This document shows, in pieces, positions 30,491 to 41,359 of a DNA stretch of 64,000 bases; position 1 is the stretch's first letter, and every line of letters begins with the position of its first letter. The translations under genes and the position numbers were made by a program. The DNA is from Typha latifolia (taxonomy: Eukaryota; Streptophyta; Magnoliopsida; Poales; Typhaceae), in the NCBI GenBank assembly GCA_019914945.1, contig CM034105.1, positions 7,254,001 to 7,318,000 on the forward strand, read 5' to 3'. The notes below the pieces were generated by a model that worked only from the letters and a program-made list of their open reading frames with translations, did not search any database and was not told the origin of the DNA.

Positions 30491-33452
30491 TGTCACGCCC
30501 CCGCCCGGCACTGGCACGTGCACGCCCACACGCACACATGGCACGCGCGGCGCACGTGACAGAACTAGCGAGGCCCATCACGCACAGATACACTCCTGTG
30601 CACATACATTCATGATATCATCAAATACTACCTGCTAGCATATCCATACTCACATAATCCAACACCAAATAAATCATACTATCAACTAAATAAACTTATT
30701 AACATATGAATATCCAAGCCCACAATAATATATACTAGACCACTATATAATCTAGCAGGACCCACACAGGCCACAACAAACCATTAAGATACAACTAAAC
30801 AACTGATACACAAGCACACTATAATCTGACATGTATTATACAAATCATCATCTGATACAATAAAATATAAATATCAATAATAGTACAACTCAATATCTAG
30901 TCAAACTATCTTCCATACCATCTCACGTCTATAGCTCACCTCATCATCGCTCTAAAATATCTCCTCAAGATATCTCAAATCGCTATTACGTACTCACATA
31001 TCTAAGGGGGTTAGAAAAGAAATATGAGATCCATGAGCAAAATGCTCAGTGAATAGACCTTACCCCGAATTAGTGATGTCAAATACAGAGTAAATCATGT
31101 ACCGGATAATATGAATCAGAAAGAGCATCATGTCATGAATGAGTATATGAATGTTTCATCAATAATATATAAATAAAAAATAGATAACATGTCATGACTA
31201 ATAAATTATATAATCCTCGACAATGAATAAACAAATCTCCATATTATACTATCATGATAACTCTCTCTCAAATATGACACATGATGCATGCTAACCATGA
31301 TGATGCTATAAAATCAAATGCAACTATATATGATGTATATTGACTACTCGATAATCAGGTAATCAAATGATAATGAAATCATATGCATTTCTCAACATCT
31401 TAGTCATCAATGTCAGCTCTATATGTCATCATTATGCTAGACCACTGTGCACAGTCAACACCCGGTACCCGGTCTCAACATCATGCCCGAAGGCTCCGAG
31501 TATACTCTGCCATCCGCAAGGAGTATCTCAAATATAACCATACCCTGTCATCCGCTAGGGTATCAACATCCATCTAGACCGGGCACCCATATAGTTGATA
31601 GAAAACCTCGTGAGGATAACTCGCTACCTCGTGTCCTATTGTCTGTGTGTACAGACTCAACTTACCTCGGACATGGGCCACGAGATATCGCATATCAACG
31701 ACCATAATCATCACTCCAGGCACCCCTAACCCTAGCGCTTACTCGGGTAACCTCACGCTTTCTATCAACTATCTTATCAATCACATTTTATGCTTTCCTT
31801 CTAAATACCAGATCACATGTATATATCCAGTACGATAACGAGTCAATGCATAATAGGAATTTAGGTGATAAGAAAGTCAAGAGGAAAATAATGCAATGTA
31901 GTCTCCGACCATATTTCTAACACATGCATACTCCTGCTAGTCTGTCACATGCACACTCATACTAGAAGATCATCTTCATATAAAATCATAACAATATAAT
32001 CATCTCTAATCATATGTATTTATCATCATCATACTTATATCCAAGATCAGCTTAATTCTATGCATGATAAAAATATGCTCGACTGTAATCATCTCTAAAT
32101 AAAGTCATATAATCACGCTAGAGGCCAAAACATGCATGTATATAATATATAATATAACCTAATTTGATAAAGGCGTCTAGGGGATAAGACTACTCATAGT
32201 CTGATCAGAAGACCCAATACACATATCCCTCACGTCCATCGATCAATCATCACAAATCACTAACAAGGTCCATGGGGTCTCAAATAAGGGGTTCGGGATA
32301 TGAAAATGTTTAAGTAACATAAAGTTAGTTGTTTATCCCATTATAATCTGTTTGAGTAAAATATGATGATTTATTAGATTTTAGAATTTCTACTTATTTT
32401 TATAACTAGCTAGATTTTTAATTATAAATAAAAATATAAATATAGATAAAAACCTAATTATAATTCAATTATATCTTGATTAATTAGGGACTATGTAGTC
32501 ATTACTTTATAAAATAATAAATAAATACATAAGCTGATTATTTTATGTTACAAAATAATAATGTATAATAATTTATTAGAATTATTTAAAATGTATCTCA
32601 TAAAAATATTAGTATATAAATTTGATAATTATAATTTACAAATATATATATTAATCTAATAGAGATATAAATAAATAAATATGAGTATTACTTATATTTA
32701 TACCTAATTAATCATTGATTATACAAGTTATAATTAATACTAATTATATTGAAGAATATATATTACTATTAAAATAATTAATGTCTAAATAATCTATTTG
32801 CATTAATTAAGAAGGAAAAACATAAATAAATAACATCAATAAAATAAATAAATTATTTATTTATTTATTTATTAAAATACTGCCATCACAGTTGGGCTCG
32901 GCCTAGTAGAAAAAGGAGTAGAAGCCGAAGAAGAAGAAGAAAAAGAAAGAAAGAAGAAGAAGAAGAAGAAGAAGAAGAAGAAGAAGGGAGGAGGGGAGGG
33001 AGGTGTGGTCCCTGGCCGGGGGAGGGCACCGAAAGTTGGTGGCTAGCTAGCTGTCGGCCTCTCGCCGATGGCTCGGCTTCGACAAGCCCGAGCCCAAAGC
33101 AAGAAAAAGAGAAAGAGAGAGAGATAGTGATAGAGAGAGAGAGAAGAAGGAAGAGGAAGAAGGAGGAGGCTCACCCACGGCAGCACGACAACAACAGCGG
33201 CAGATCGGCAGTGGGAGAGAGAGAATAAAAAGATAGAAAGAGAGGCAGTGGGAGGGGTTGGCGGTGGCTGCAGCGGTGCTAGGGCACGCCGTAGCCAGTT
33301 GGCCGCAGTTAGTTGGCTGCAGCGACGCGAGGGGGTGCGTGCCCCCCCCTATACGCTGACCCATTGCATAGGCACAAGGCCGGCCACACTGTGCCTGGCC
33401 ACGTCGTGCCCATGCAAAGATTAATAAATTTTTTTAAGGATAGGTTGTTATA
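30491..33452 (-). mobile_element. Complete solo LTR-B, 2962 bp
   Basis: The plus strand starts TGTCACGCCCCCGCCCGGCA and ends AGGTTGTTATA; on the minus strand it starts TATAACAACC, a decayed TGTAACAACC, and ends GTGACA. A 5-bp duplication GAACA flanks it, and there is no internal domain, so it arose by recombination between the LTRs of one element. Its inner part is AT-rich (32300-32880); at 32925-32995 there is a GAA/AAG repeat and at 33110-33145 a GA repeat. No coding region is convincing. Confidence 0.87.
32925..32995. repeat. GAA/AGAAG microsatellite
   Basis: About 70 bases consist of GAAGAAGAAG with a few AAAGAAAG changes, inside LTR-B. A shorter GAGA run follows at 33110-33145. Confidence 0.85.
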
Positions 33453-34176
33453 GAACAATACTTTGATTATCAAGGGACAGCGAAGGACACGAAAGTCCAT
33501 ATAGCAAGCTTTCATCGCTAAGGAACGACATTGCATTGGTATAGATCGATTATTCGTAGTTGAGGATTTTATCGATTGGGTTGATTTTTGTAGAAGGATT
33601 ATACACAGATTTGTGATAGTGGCATATGAAGATTTTGCTACCACATTAAGCAAGATGGTTCAGAGAAGGATTGTATTAGAGTACCAAGCAGAATTTGAAA
33701 GAGTTAGTAGTCATTGTGAGCCATCTTGGCCCAAACCGAATCGAGAGGAGATACAGGCAGATGTTCGTGCTCTATGACCTACCACTCTTGAGGAGGCCTT
33801 TGAGAAGGTCGTGAGGATGGAACAAAATCATAAGGCTCTCAAGATGGCAGCAAAAATAAGTTGGGGCAACCGAGATAGGCGATTTGCACCTAGAACGTCA
33901 GCTAAAAATTTCTACAGGTTCAAAGACAACAGTTGTGAGTACTAGACAACGACCACCTTTGAGACCTTCTTCTGATGTTAGAGGAGGCACAAGACCCACC
34001 GTACGAACTCTTAAACCTGCTTAGCTGGAGGAGCAAAGAGCGAAGGACCTTTGCTTTCGATGCGATGAACGTTTCACCCCCGGTTATCGGTATTCTAAAC
34101 CGATCGGGAGTGTGATGCTCATCGACGGTCTCGAGGAGGATGATGAGGTAGTTGATGATGGAGCCTGAATTGTAAC
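33453..34176 (+). pseudogene. C3 gag, second half
   Basis: The capsid resumes with a decayed SFHR-GTTLHWY block near 33505, YEDFATTLSKMVQRRIVLEY near 33625 and EEIQADVRAL near 33750 (after a short deletion of the TLMSTFISG block), and AFEKVVRMEQNHKALKMAAK near 33800. The zinc knuckle CFRCDERFTPGYRYSKP near 34050 has lost its final H and C (H to Y, C to Y). It ends in VMLIDGLEEDDEVVDDG at 34176, where element H begins. Confidence 0.83.
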
Positions 34177-35133
34177 TGATACGATCTTCTCTTTTGGGCT
34201 AAGGCTCTGATACCAGCTTGATACGATCTGGCACGGAACTTTGAAATAAGATCCCAAAATATGCTGTCGTCCTATCAATGTGAGATTTTGATATGTTGTA
34301 GCCTCGTAAAAGAGCTTTCCAACAAATCAAGTTTCAGGCAAATCATAGTTGGGGATCTCAAGATATCGTCTGTTTAGTGGACGATGGTCAGGTGGTCTGT
34401 TTTGGATCCGTGGATGGAGGCACGTGATACTAGGTAATGGTGGATGGTGGAGGACCGGCGTTAATGGGGTGGCGCCGGTAAAAATTGGTGGCGGTAAAAA
34501 GTGGTGGTGGAAAGGCTATGGTTGATGGAAGGGTTAGGGCAAGTGTTGGATAGATTAGACGAAGGGGGAGAAGAGGGCCACCCCTAAGGGACTAGGGTGA
34601 TTAGCCGGACGAGGGAGGTTAGAAGCGGCGTCGCCGGGGATTGAGAGAACGGGAGCGAAGAAGACGAAGGAGGCAAGGCAAAACTCAATCTCAATAATCA
34701 ATAATCAATTTGGTTGCCTACCACATCCTTTTATAGGCTAACCAACAACTCAAATTAACCCTAAAAACACAATTTTCGTCGACCGCGTTCGAACTCGCCC
34801 GACCGCGTTCGAACGCACCGAATTAGCTCTTCTGGATTTGCGAACGCGATGCAGGTGTTCGAACACGTGATCGAACGCGCCTGTCGGTATTTGCGAACGC
34901 GATGCAGGCGTTCACAGTGCGTTCGAACGCACCGCGTTCGAACGCACAGTACATTCTCTTCACCACGTTCACAACCCCGTTCACAAACCACGTTTGAACT
35001 CACTCCACCCGCGTTCGAACACGACTTATAGAAAACTTATTTTAAAGGAAATTAAACACTAAAACATGAAGCAAAAACACTCCTAAAGTGAATCCATGCT
35101 CGAGACGACGTCGGTGTAGTTCGAATCGTATCA
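34177..35133 (-). mobile_element. 3' LTR of element H (family A), with one PBS unit inside
   Basis: The plus-strand right end GAATCGTATCA (35133) precedes the polypurine tract. The outer end at 34177 begins TGATACGATCTTCTC, and 42 bases later (34219) a second TGATACGATC begins; the 42-bp unit between them contains GCTCTGATACCAGCT, a PBS copy. U3 holds the palindrome cluster (34782-35030) and a TATA box (plus-strand CCTTTTATAGG near 34728). Length 957 bp. Confidence 0.87.
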
Positions 35134-35165
35134 ATCCACCACGCTTCCGCAACCTTGTCCTCAAG
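35134..35165 (-). promoter_or_regulatory. Polypurine tract of H
   Basis: On the minus strand CTTGAGGACAAGGTTGCGGA and AGCGTGGTGGAT precede the LTR start, the family-A layout, identical in plan to 44775-44804. Confidence 0.7.
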
Positions 35166-36250
35166 GTTTGAAGTTTGTGAAGCGATCTTTGAACTCTGGA
35201 TTAAGTTCCTCCATGGTATGATCTTCTGCATTGGTTCCCTACATATCTGAAGATATAGGAAATGTTGGTGCTGAAAGAGCGGCAAGCTCACTTGTGTCCA
35301 GTTGGCGCGAAAGAGCATCGGCGGCTCGATTTTCAATCCCCTTTTTGTAGACTAATTTGTAGTCATACCCAAGGAGTTTCATGACCCACCGTTGTTGCGC
35401 TGGGGTGTGCACACGTTGCTCCATGAAGTAGGATAAGCTACGCTGGTCCGTGCGGATAGTAAATCGTTGGCCAATCAAGTAGGGTCGCCATTTGGTGATG
35501 GCGTGTACAATCACTAGCATTTCTCGCTCGTAGGTAGATAGCTGTCCCGACTGACTTGACAATGCTTTGCTCATATATGCCACGGGTCTGCCCTCTTGCA
35601 TCAAAACTGCTCCAATGCCCTCACCCGAAGCGTCGCACTCCACCACAAAGGGCTTGCCGAAATCTGGTAGTGCTAGAACCGGAGCTGTAGACATAGCTGT
35701 CTTCAAGGCTTCGAAGGCCTCCGTTGCTTTGCCCGTCCATTGAAACCCACCTTTTCGAGTAAGGAGGTCAGCGGGGCAGCGGTTTTGCCATAGTTGGCAA
35801 CAAATCGCCGGTAGTACCTGTCAATCCAAGGAATCCCCTCAATTCCCTCTGATTAGTAGGAATCGGCCAATCCACCATATTCTTGATCTTGCTTGGGTCG
35901 GCTTCCACTCCTTTTACAGAGATTATATGCCCCAAGTACTCCACTCTTGACTCTCCCCAAAGACACTTGCTCATCTTAACTTTTAGCTGGTTTTGTCGCA
36001 AGATATTTAATACCTCCCGCACGTGCCGCAAGTGCTCACTCCAATTCCTGCTGTATACTAGAATATCATCAAAGAAGACGAGCACGTACCGACGCAAGAG
36101 TGGGCGGAAGAGGTCATTCATCAGCCCTTGGAAGGTGGCCGGTGCATTGGTGAGCCCAAACGGCATGACTCAGAACTCATAGTGGCCATCGTGAGTTCGA
36201 AACGCCGTTTTGTGTACATCTTCAGGGTCGACTCGGATTTGATGGTACCC
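35166..36250 (-). pseudogene. H reverse transcriptase (palm onward) and RNase H
   Basis: Minus strand. The RT palm part is open at 35768-36166: [61 protein letters not shown] frame change near 35780 separates it from RNase H at 35239-35706, which has [40 protein letters not shown] and TIRTDQRSLSYFMEQRVHTP, ending at ENRAADALSRQLDTSELAAL. Integrase is absent downstream: the linker runs straight to the polypurine tract. The RT starts at [20 protein letters not shown] (36180-36250), preceded by an integrase-like piece rather than RT fingers. Confidence 0.87.
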
Positions 36251-36590
36251 CGCTCTTAAATCAAGCTCAGTCCTATCCGCCGTCGCGAGTCTATCGTAGG
36301 CACACAAGACAGGGGGAGTGCGCCCATAATCTGCCTCCAAAGGGTTCATCCTCAGTCGAGCTTGGATACTTGTACTCCAACTAGTCCAAGGTGAAATTCG
36401 GGTCCATCTACATTGAGTCCACTTGGTCTCGGGTGGTCGAACCAATTGACTCAATGGTAGTTCAGCAATAGAAATCTGGTGCATCCGATTGCGCTCGGGA
36501 GGTCGAGTTAGATGCAGTTGGTTGATCCAGATTAGGTTCTCCCAGTGACTCAAGTTAGGTTCAGCTAGCCAAACTGATTGTTGGTTGTGC
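36251..36590 (-). pseudogene. H chimeric segment: unrecognised block fused to an integrase piece
   Basis: Minus strand, in one frame with the RT start. [16 protein letters not shown] and [17 protein letters not shown] text (here [35 protein letters not shown]) is followed by [20 protein letters not shown], which looks like the integrase segment after the DD35E core (usually TPFE-VYGR-PP). It then fuses to the RT motif [11 protein letters not shown]. So a piece normally downstream of RT lies upstream of it. The first block is shared with 44290-44480 and 52380-52600. Confidence 0.7.
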
Positions 36591-36596
36591 TCATAA

Positions 36597-37337
36597 TCAT
36601 TCTGCCCACTCCATGTATAAGCAAACTCGTCTTAAGTCAAGTAGAGGGTTTCTGATCATGTCCCTTATTTGACTTAACTGAGTCCCGAAGTCCAGAGATG
36701 ACTCCCACTTGACTTGACCCCTTTGGCTCTTAGGTCCAACCCAACTAATGTCTAGCAATTCCACCTGGTCAAGCCCAACAATGTAGCCTTCTTGAAATTC
36801 TAACCACTTAGAGTCTTCAAAAAAATTTGAAATCCCTAATCTTTCTCTCTTAGTTCCATCTCCATTAGCCATTGCCATAGGAGTTGCCTTAGCACGTGGC
36901 AGCCTTGGCTGAGTAGTGACCACCTCCAGTAGTTGCTTAAGTAGGGTTCCCGATGGTGTGGCAGTAGTCGGCGGCGATGGAAGGCCGAAGTTGGCCCAAA
37001 AAATAAAATCTTCAGGTCCTTGTCTGTCCCGTTGCAGCCATGGCAAGGAGCCTTTGGTCATCCGGAATACTACAATAGTTGCTGGTGAGGCCCCTCTTGG
37101 GGTGGCGACGGTTGACTGCTGTGGAAGGCTGAGGTAGACAAAAACAAAATCTTCATCTCCTTCATTTCGTCGTAGCCATGGCAGGGAGCTTTCGATCGTT
37201 TGGGTGAGAAAATCATTAGCCCACAAGGTCTTTACGAGGCTGTCAGAGGCTGGTGCTGCCGTGGTTGGAAGATTGCGGCCTTCTCCTTCGAGTTGTAGCT
37301 CGGCGGGGAGCTGCAACGTCATCGTCGGTGATGGCAC
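36597..37337 (-). CDS. Unrecognised 246-codon open frame (ORFx) of the non-autonomous family-A lineage
   Basis: Minus strand. Product unknown. It begins [20 protein letters not shown] and has two imperfect internal repeats of about 50 residues: [20 protein letters not shown] ... VATPRGA and [20 protein letters not shown] ... TATPSGT. Next come [20 protein letters not shown] and [20 protein letters not shown]. No signal peptide, membrane span or known fold is evident. Related sequence, broken by stops, occurs at 51580-52210 and 54460-55000. It lies between a gag N-terminus and RT in place of most gag-pol. It could be captured host sequence or a fast-evolving element protein; whether it is translated is not known. 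Confidence 0.5.
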   Translation of the reverse strand: MPSPTMTLQLPAELQLEGEGRNLPTTAAPASDSLVKTLWANDFLTQTIESSLPWLRRNEGDEDFVFVYLSLPQQSTVATPRGASPATIVVFRMTKGSLPWLQRDRQGPEDFIFWANFGLPSPPTTATPSGTLLKQLLEVVTTQPRLPRAKATPMAMANGDGTKRERLGISNFFEDSKWLEFQEGYIVGLDQVELLDISWVGPKSQRGQVKWESSLDFGTQLSQIRDMIRNPLLDLRRVCLYMEWAE

Positions 37338-37405
37338 TATCGCAGTCGACTATCGATTGACCGAGGAGAATGGTGGAAGGTCACTAGAGGCCATACATGA
37401 TTTCT

Positions 37406-38191
37406 TCATAGTTGCTGACTCGCTGTGGTTGCAAATGAAGGTGGTGTAAGGCGGCCCAAGTCTGGAACTTGCGGTTCTGGATCATCTCCCTCACCACTGA
37501 TGAGGATTCCTGATGAGGAATATCCAGCGGCCACATGTGGTCTTCCTCCATTCAACAGTGGTTCGCACGGTTGTCGACTCGTCGAAGAACTCCATTCTGA
37601 CATCAAAAGAACATTTCCAACCATCGAGCTTGCCAAAGGAAACTGCTGCCTTGAAGCTAGACTCTTCACCATTTCTGCAGGGATCATGAATGGTGCAGCC
37701 AGCCCTTCACAGTTTGTCGACGAGGTCTCCGGTGCATGGGAAGATGTGGAGGTTCCGAGGGCTGCTACAATGGTTGAGGATCCCATTGTAGCCGACAGCC
37801 GTTTGTTGCAGCTAACCATGGGTCGAGGTGTAGAAGCTCGATCTTGCCTGATAGCCGAACTCTCCCCAACTTTTGTGATGAACGGGGAGGCCGTGGAGGA
37901 TGTTGGGTATGTTGCAGAGGGTTCCCCATGCAGCCTTGTGATTGCCCTGCTTGTTGAAGAAGGTTTCGGCCACGCCCGTATTTCCCACAGCATCTCCATC
38001 ATCATTTGATTATTGATGGCCATTTGTCTGGAAAGAGATCCCAACACGGCTTGAACACTAGGTTTTTCTGTATTCCGATTAGATCGGGCGGTTTCACGGG
38101 TGGAAGTCCCCGCAACCGTTTCTCCCTCATCTATTGGGATAATCTCTTCTTCATCATCTCGCCGTGCAACCATGGATCTGGTTGTCGTCAT
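37406..38191 (-). CDS. Gag N-terminus fused to an unrecognised region, 261 codons
   Basis: Minus strand. The first 70 residues are family-A Gag: MTTTRSMVARRDDEEEIIPI and LSRQMAINNQMMMEMLWEIR match 41360-41580. At residue 73 or so the sequence leaves Gag (AWPKPSSTSRAITRLHGEPS) and continues with serine- and proline-rich, low-order text to the stop. The same departure point occurs at 50950 and 53830, so the fusion is ancestral to these copies. The capsid and zinc knuckle are missing. The start is 27 bases from the PBS, as expected for gag. An opposite-strand frame (37425-38009) overlaps it almost fully. It is probably not functional as Gag. Confidence 0.6.
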   Translation of the reverse strand: MTTTRSMVARRDDEEEIIPIDEGETVAGTSTRETARSNRNTEKPSVQAVLGSLSRQMAINNQMMMEMLWEIRAWPKPSSTSRAITRLHGEPSATYPTSSTASPFITKVGESSAIRQDRASTPRPMVSCNKRLSATMGSSTIVAALGTSTSSHAPETSSTNCEGLAAPFMIPAEMVKSLASRQQFPLASSMVGNVLLMSEWSSSTSRQPCEPLLNGGRPHVAAGYSSSGILISGEGDDPEPQVPDLGRLTPPSFATTASQQL

Positions 38192-38217
38192 TGGAAGCGC
38201 TTGTTGGAGGAACGGTA

Positions 38218-38229
38218 GCTCTGATACCA
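38218..38229 (-). promoter_or_regulatory. Primer-binding site of H
   Basis: Plus-strand GCTCTGATACCA (TGGTATCAGAGC on the minus strand). A second copy is 42 bp away inside the LTR (38260-38271). Confidence 0.85.
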
Positions 38230-38232
38230 GCT

Positions 38233-39095
38233 TGATACGATCTTCTCTTTGGGGCTAAGGCTCTGATACCAGCTTGATACGATCTGGCACGGAATTTTGA
38301 AATAAGATCCTAAAATATGCTGTTGTCGGATCAATGTGAGATTTTGATATGTTGTAGCCTCGTAAAAGAACTTTCCAACAAATCAAGTTTCAGGCAAATC
38401 GGAGATGGGGATCTCGAGATATCGTCCGTTTAGTGGATGAAGGTCAAGTGGTCTGTTTTGGATCCGTGGATGGAGGCACGTGATCCTAGGTAATGGTGGA
38501 TGGTGGAGGACCGGCGTTAATAGGGTGGCACCGGTAAAAAGTGGTGGTGGAAAGGCTATGGTTGATGGAAGGGTTAGGGCAAGTGTTGGATAGATTAGAC
38601 GAAGGGGGAGAAGAGGGCCACCCCTAAGGGACTAGGGTGATTAGCCGGACGAGGGAGGTTAGAAGCGGCGTCGCCGGGGATTGAGAGAACGAGAGCGAAG
38701 AAGACGAAGAAGGCAAGGCAAAACTCAATCTCAATAATCAATAATCAATTTGGTTGCCTACCACATCCTTTTATAGGCTAACCAACAACTCAAATTAACC
38801 CTAAAAACACAATTTTCGTCGACCGCGTTCGAACTCACCCGACTGCATTCGAACGCACCGAGTTCGCACTTCTGGATTTGCGAACGCGATGCAGGCGTTC
38901 GAACGCGATGTAGGCGTTCGAACGCGCGATCGAACGCGCCTGTCGGTATTTGCGAACGCGATGCAGGCGTTCATAGTGCGTTCGAACACACCGCGTTTGA
39001 ACGCACAGTACATTCTATTCACCACGTTCACAACCCCGTTCACAAACCGCGTTCCAACTCACTCCACCCGCGTTCGAACGCGACTTACATAAAAC
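38233..39095 (-). mobile_element. 5' LTR of element H, 5' end missing
   Basis: Begins (3' end) with the 42-bp PBS-containing unit 38233-38274, then the LTR core from 38275. The palindrome cluster is at 38818-39085 and the TATA box in plus-strand CCTTTTATAGG near 38767. It stops at ACTTACATAAAAC, where LTR-B sequence takes over, so about 100 bases of LTR start are lost. Confidence 0.85.
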
Positions 39096-40324
39096 TATAT
39101 AAATTATCATCTATACCATCTCACATCTATAGCTCACCTCATCATCGCTCTAAAATATCTTCTCAAGATATCTCAAGTCGCTATCACATACCACGTATCT
39201 AAAGGGTTTAGAAAAGAAATAAAGAGAGTCATGAGCAAAAGTCTTAGTGAATAGACCTTACCCCGAATCAGTGATGTCAAATAAAGAGTAAATCATATAC
39301 TAGATAATATGAATCAGAAAAAGCATCATGTTATGAATGAGTAAATGAATGTTCCTCAATAATACATAAATGAAAAATAGATAACATGTCATGTCATAAC
39401 TAGTATAATATATAATCCTCGACAATGTATAAAGAAATCTCCATGTCATACCATCATCATAACTCTCTCTCAAATATGACACATGATGCATACCGACTAT
39501 CACCATGCTATGATATCAAATGCAAACATATATAATTCATATTGATCACTCGATAATCAGGTAACCAAATGATAATGAAATCATATGCATTTCTCAACAT
39601 CACAATCATCAATCATCACTGACATCTTGGTATAATATCATCATACTAGACCACTGTGCATAGTCACCACCCGGTACTCGATCTCAACATCATGTCTGAA
39701 GGCTCAGAACATACTCCGCCACGCGCAAGGAGTATCTCAAATATAATCATACCCCACCACCTGCTAGGGTATCAACAAACATCTAGACCGGGCACCCACA
39801 TAGTTGATAGAAACCTCGTGAGGATAACTCGCCACATATGCCTAGCGAATGGCATCTGTCCGAATGTCTGCTGCGCACACAAACTAATGACCTCGGACGT
39901 AAGGCCAACAGGATCGCAACTATATCGAGCGATCAATCATCCACCAAGCGCGTCCTAACCCTCGCGCCCACTCGGGTATCCTCACACTTTCTATCAACTA
40001 TCCTATCAATCACATTTCATGCTTTCCTTCTAAATGATAGATCAAATGCATATATCTAGTACGATAACAAGTCAATGCATAACAAGAATTTATGTGGAAT
40101 AGGAATCAAGAGAAAATGATGCAATGTAGTCTCTAACTGTATCGTCAACACATGCATACTCATGCTAATCTATTACATGCATACTCATGCTACAGATCAA
40201 CTCGGTAAGCAATCATAACAGTAGAATCATCTCTCATGATCTCTATATATCACCAATGTGCTCGACTGTAATCATCTCTAGATAAAGTCATATAATCATG
40301 CTGGAGGCCAAAACACGCATGTAC
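39096..40324 (-). mobile_element. Internal fragment of LTR-B
   Basis: It matches LTR-B from about 30905 to 32145 in the same orientation (for example ACCATCTCACATCTATAGCT at 39117 and AGGCCAAAACACGCATGTA near 40305), minus some internal segments. Neither true LTR-B end is present. It joins the 5' LTRs of H and A1, which face away from each other. Confidence 0.8.
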
Positions 40325-41277
40325 TGATACGATTCAGACTTCACCGACGTCATCTCGAGCATGGATTCACTTTAGGAGTGTTTTTGTTTCATGTTTTAGT
40401 GTTTAATTTCCAATAAAATAAGTTTTATGTAAGTCGCGTTCGAACGCGGGTGGAGTGAGTTCGAACGCGGTTTGTGAACGGGGTTGTGAACGTGGTGAAG
40501 AGAATGTACTGTGCGTTCAAACGCGGTGCGTTCGAACGCACTGTGAACACCTGCATTGCGTTCGCAAATACCGACAGGCGCGTTCGATCGCGCGTTCGAA
40601 CGCCTGCATCGCGTTCGCAAATCCAGAAGTGCGAACTCGGTGCGTTCGAACGCAGTCGGGTGAGTTCGAACGCGGTCGACGAAAATTGTGTTTTTAGGGT
40701 TAATTTGAGTTGTTGGTTAGCCTATAAAAGGATGTTGTAGGCAACCAAATTGATCATTGAATATTGAGAATTGAGTTTTGCCTTGCCTCCTTCGTCTTCT
40801 TCGCTCCCGTTCCCTCAATCCCCGATGACGCCGCTTCTAATCTCCCTCGACTGGCCAATCATCCTAGTACCTTAGGAGTGGCCCTATCCTCCCCCTTCTT
40901 CTAATCTATCCAGCACTTGCCCTAACCCTTCCATCAACCATAACCCATCCACCACCACTTTTTCACCGGTGCCACCCCATTAACGCCGGTCCTCCACCAA
41001 CCATCATTACCTAGGATCTCGCGCCTCAATCCACGAATCCAAAACAAAGCATCCTGACGTCCGTCCACTAAACGGACGATATCTCGAGATCCACTCCGAT
41101 TCGCCTGAAACTTGATTTGTTGGAAAGCTCTTTTCTAAGGCTACAACATATCAATATTTCACATCGATCCAACGGCGGCATATTTCGGGATCTTATTTCA
41201 AAGTTCCGTGCAAGATCTAGTCTAGATCTGAAGAATCGAAGAGATCGATCTTTAGCCCCAAAGGAGAGATCGTAACA
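40325..41277 (+). mobile_element. 5' LTR of element A1 (family A)
   Basis: Starts TGATACGATTCAGAC, ends GAGATCGTAACA. The palindrome cluster is at 40434-40680, the TATA box TATAAAA at 40723-40729, and the PBS follows three bases later. Length 953 bp. Its two ends are inverted copies of TGATACGAT, as in all family-A LTRs. Confidence 0.9.
40723..40729 (+). promoter_or_regulatory. TATA box of the A1 LTR
   Basis: GCCTATAAAAGGATG, some 45 bases after the last palindrome; conserved in every family-A LTR here. Confidence 0.65.
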
Positions 41278-41335
41278 AGCTGGTATCAGAGCTCCATAGC
41301 CAGAGGCGTGATCGTATCAAGCTGGTATCAGAGCC
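41278..41335 (+). promoter_or_regulatory. Duplicated primer-binding site of A1
   Basis: TGGTATCAGAGC occurs at 41281-41292 and again at 41323-41334, exactly 42 bases apart. The 42-bp unit 41278-41319 ends in GTGATCGTATCA, a good LTR 3' end, so either 41277 or 41319 could serve as the LTR boundary. The same unit, base for base on the other strand, is the outer unit of the solo LTR at 42517. Confidence 0.88.
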
Positions 41336-41359
41336 ACCGTTCCTCAGGCAAGCGCTTCC

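Noticed and set aside
33047..33364. 105-codon minus-strand open frame with serine-leucine run
   Set aside because: It is a product of the GA-rich repeat in the LTR-B start region.
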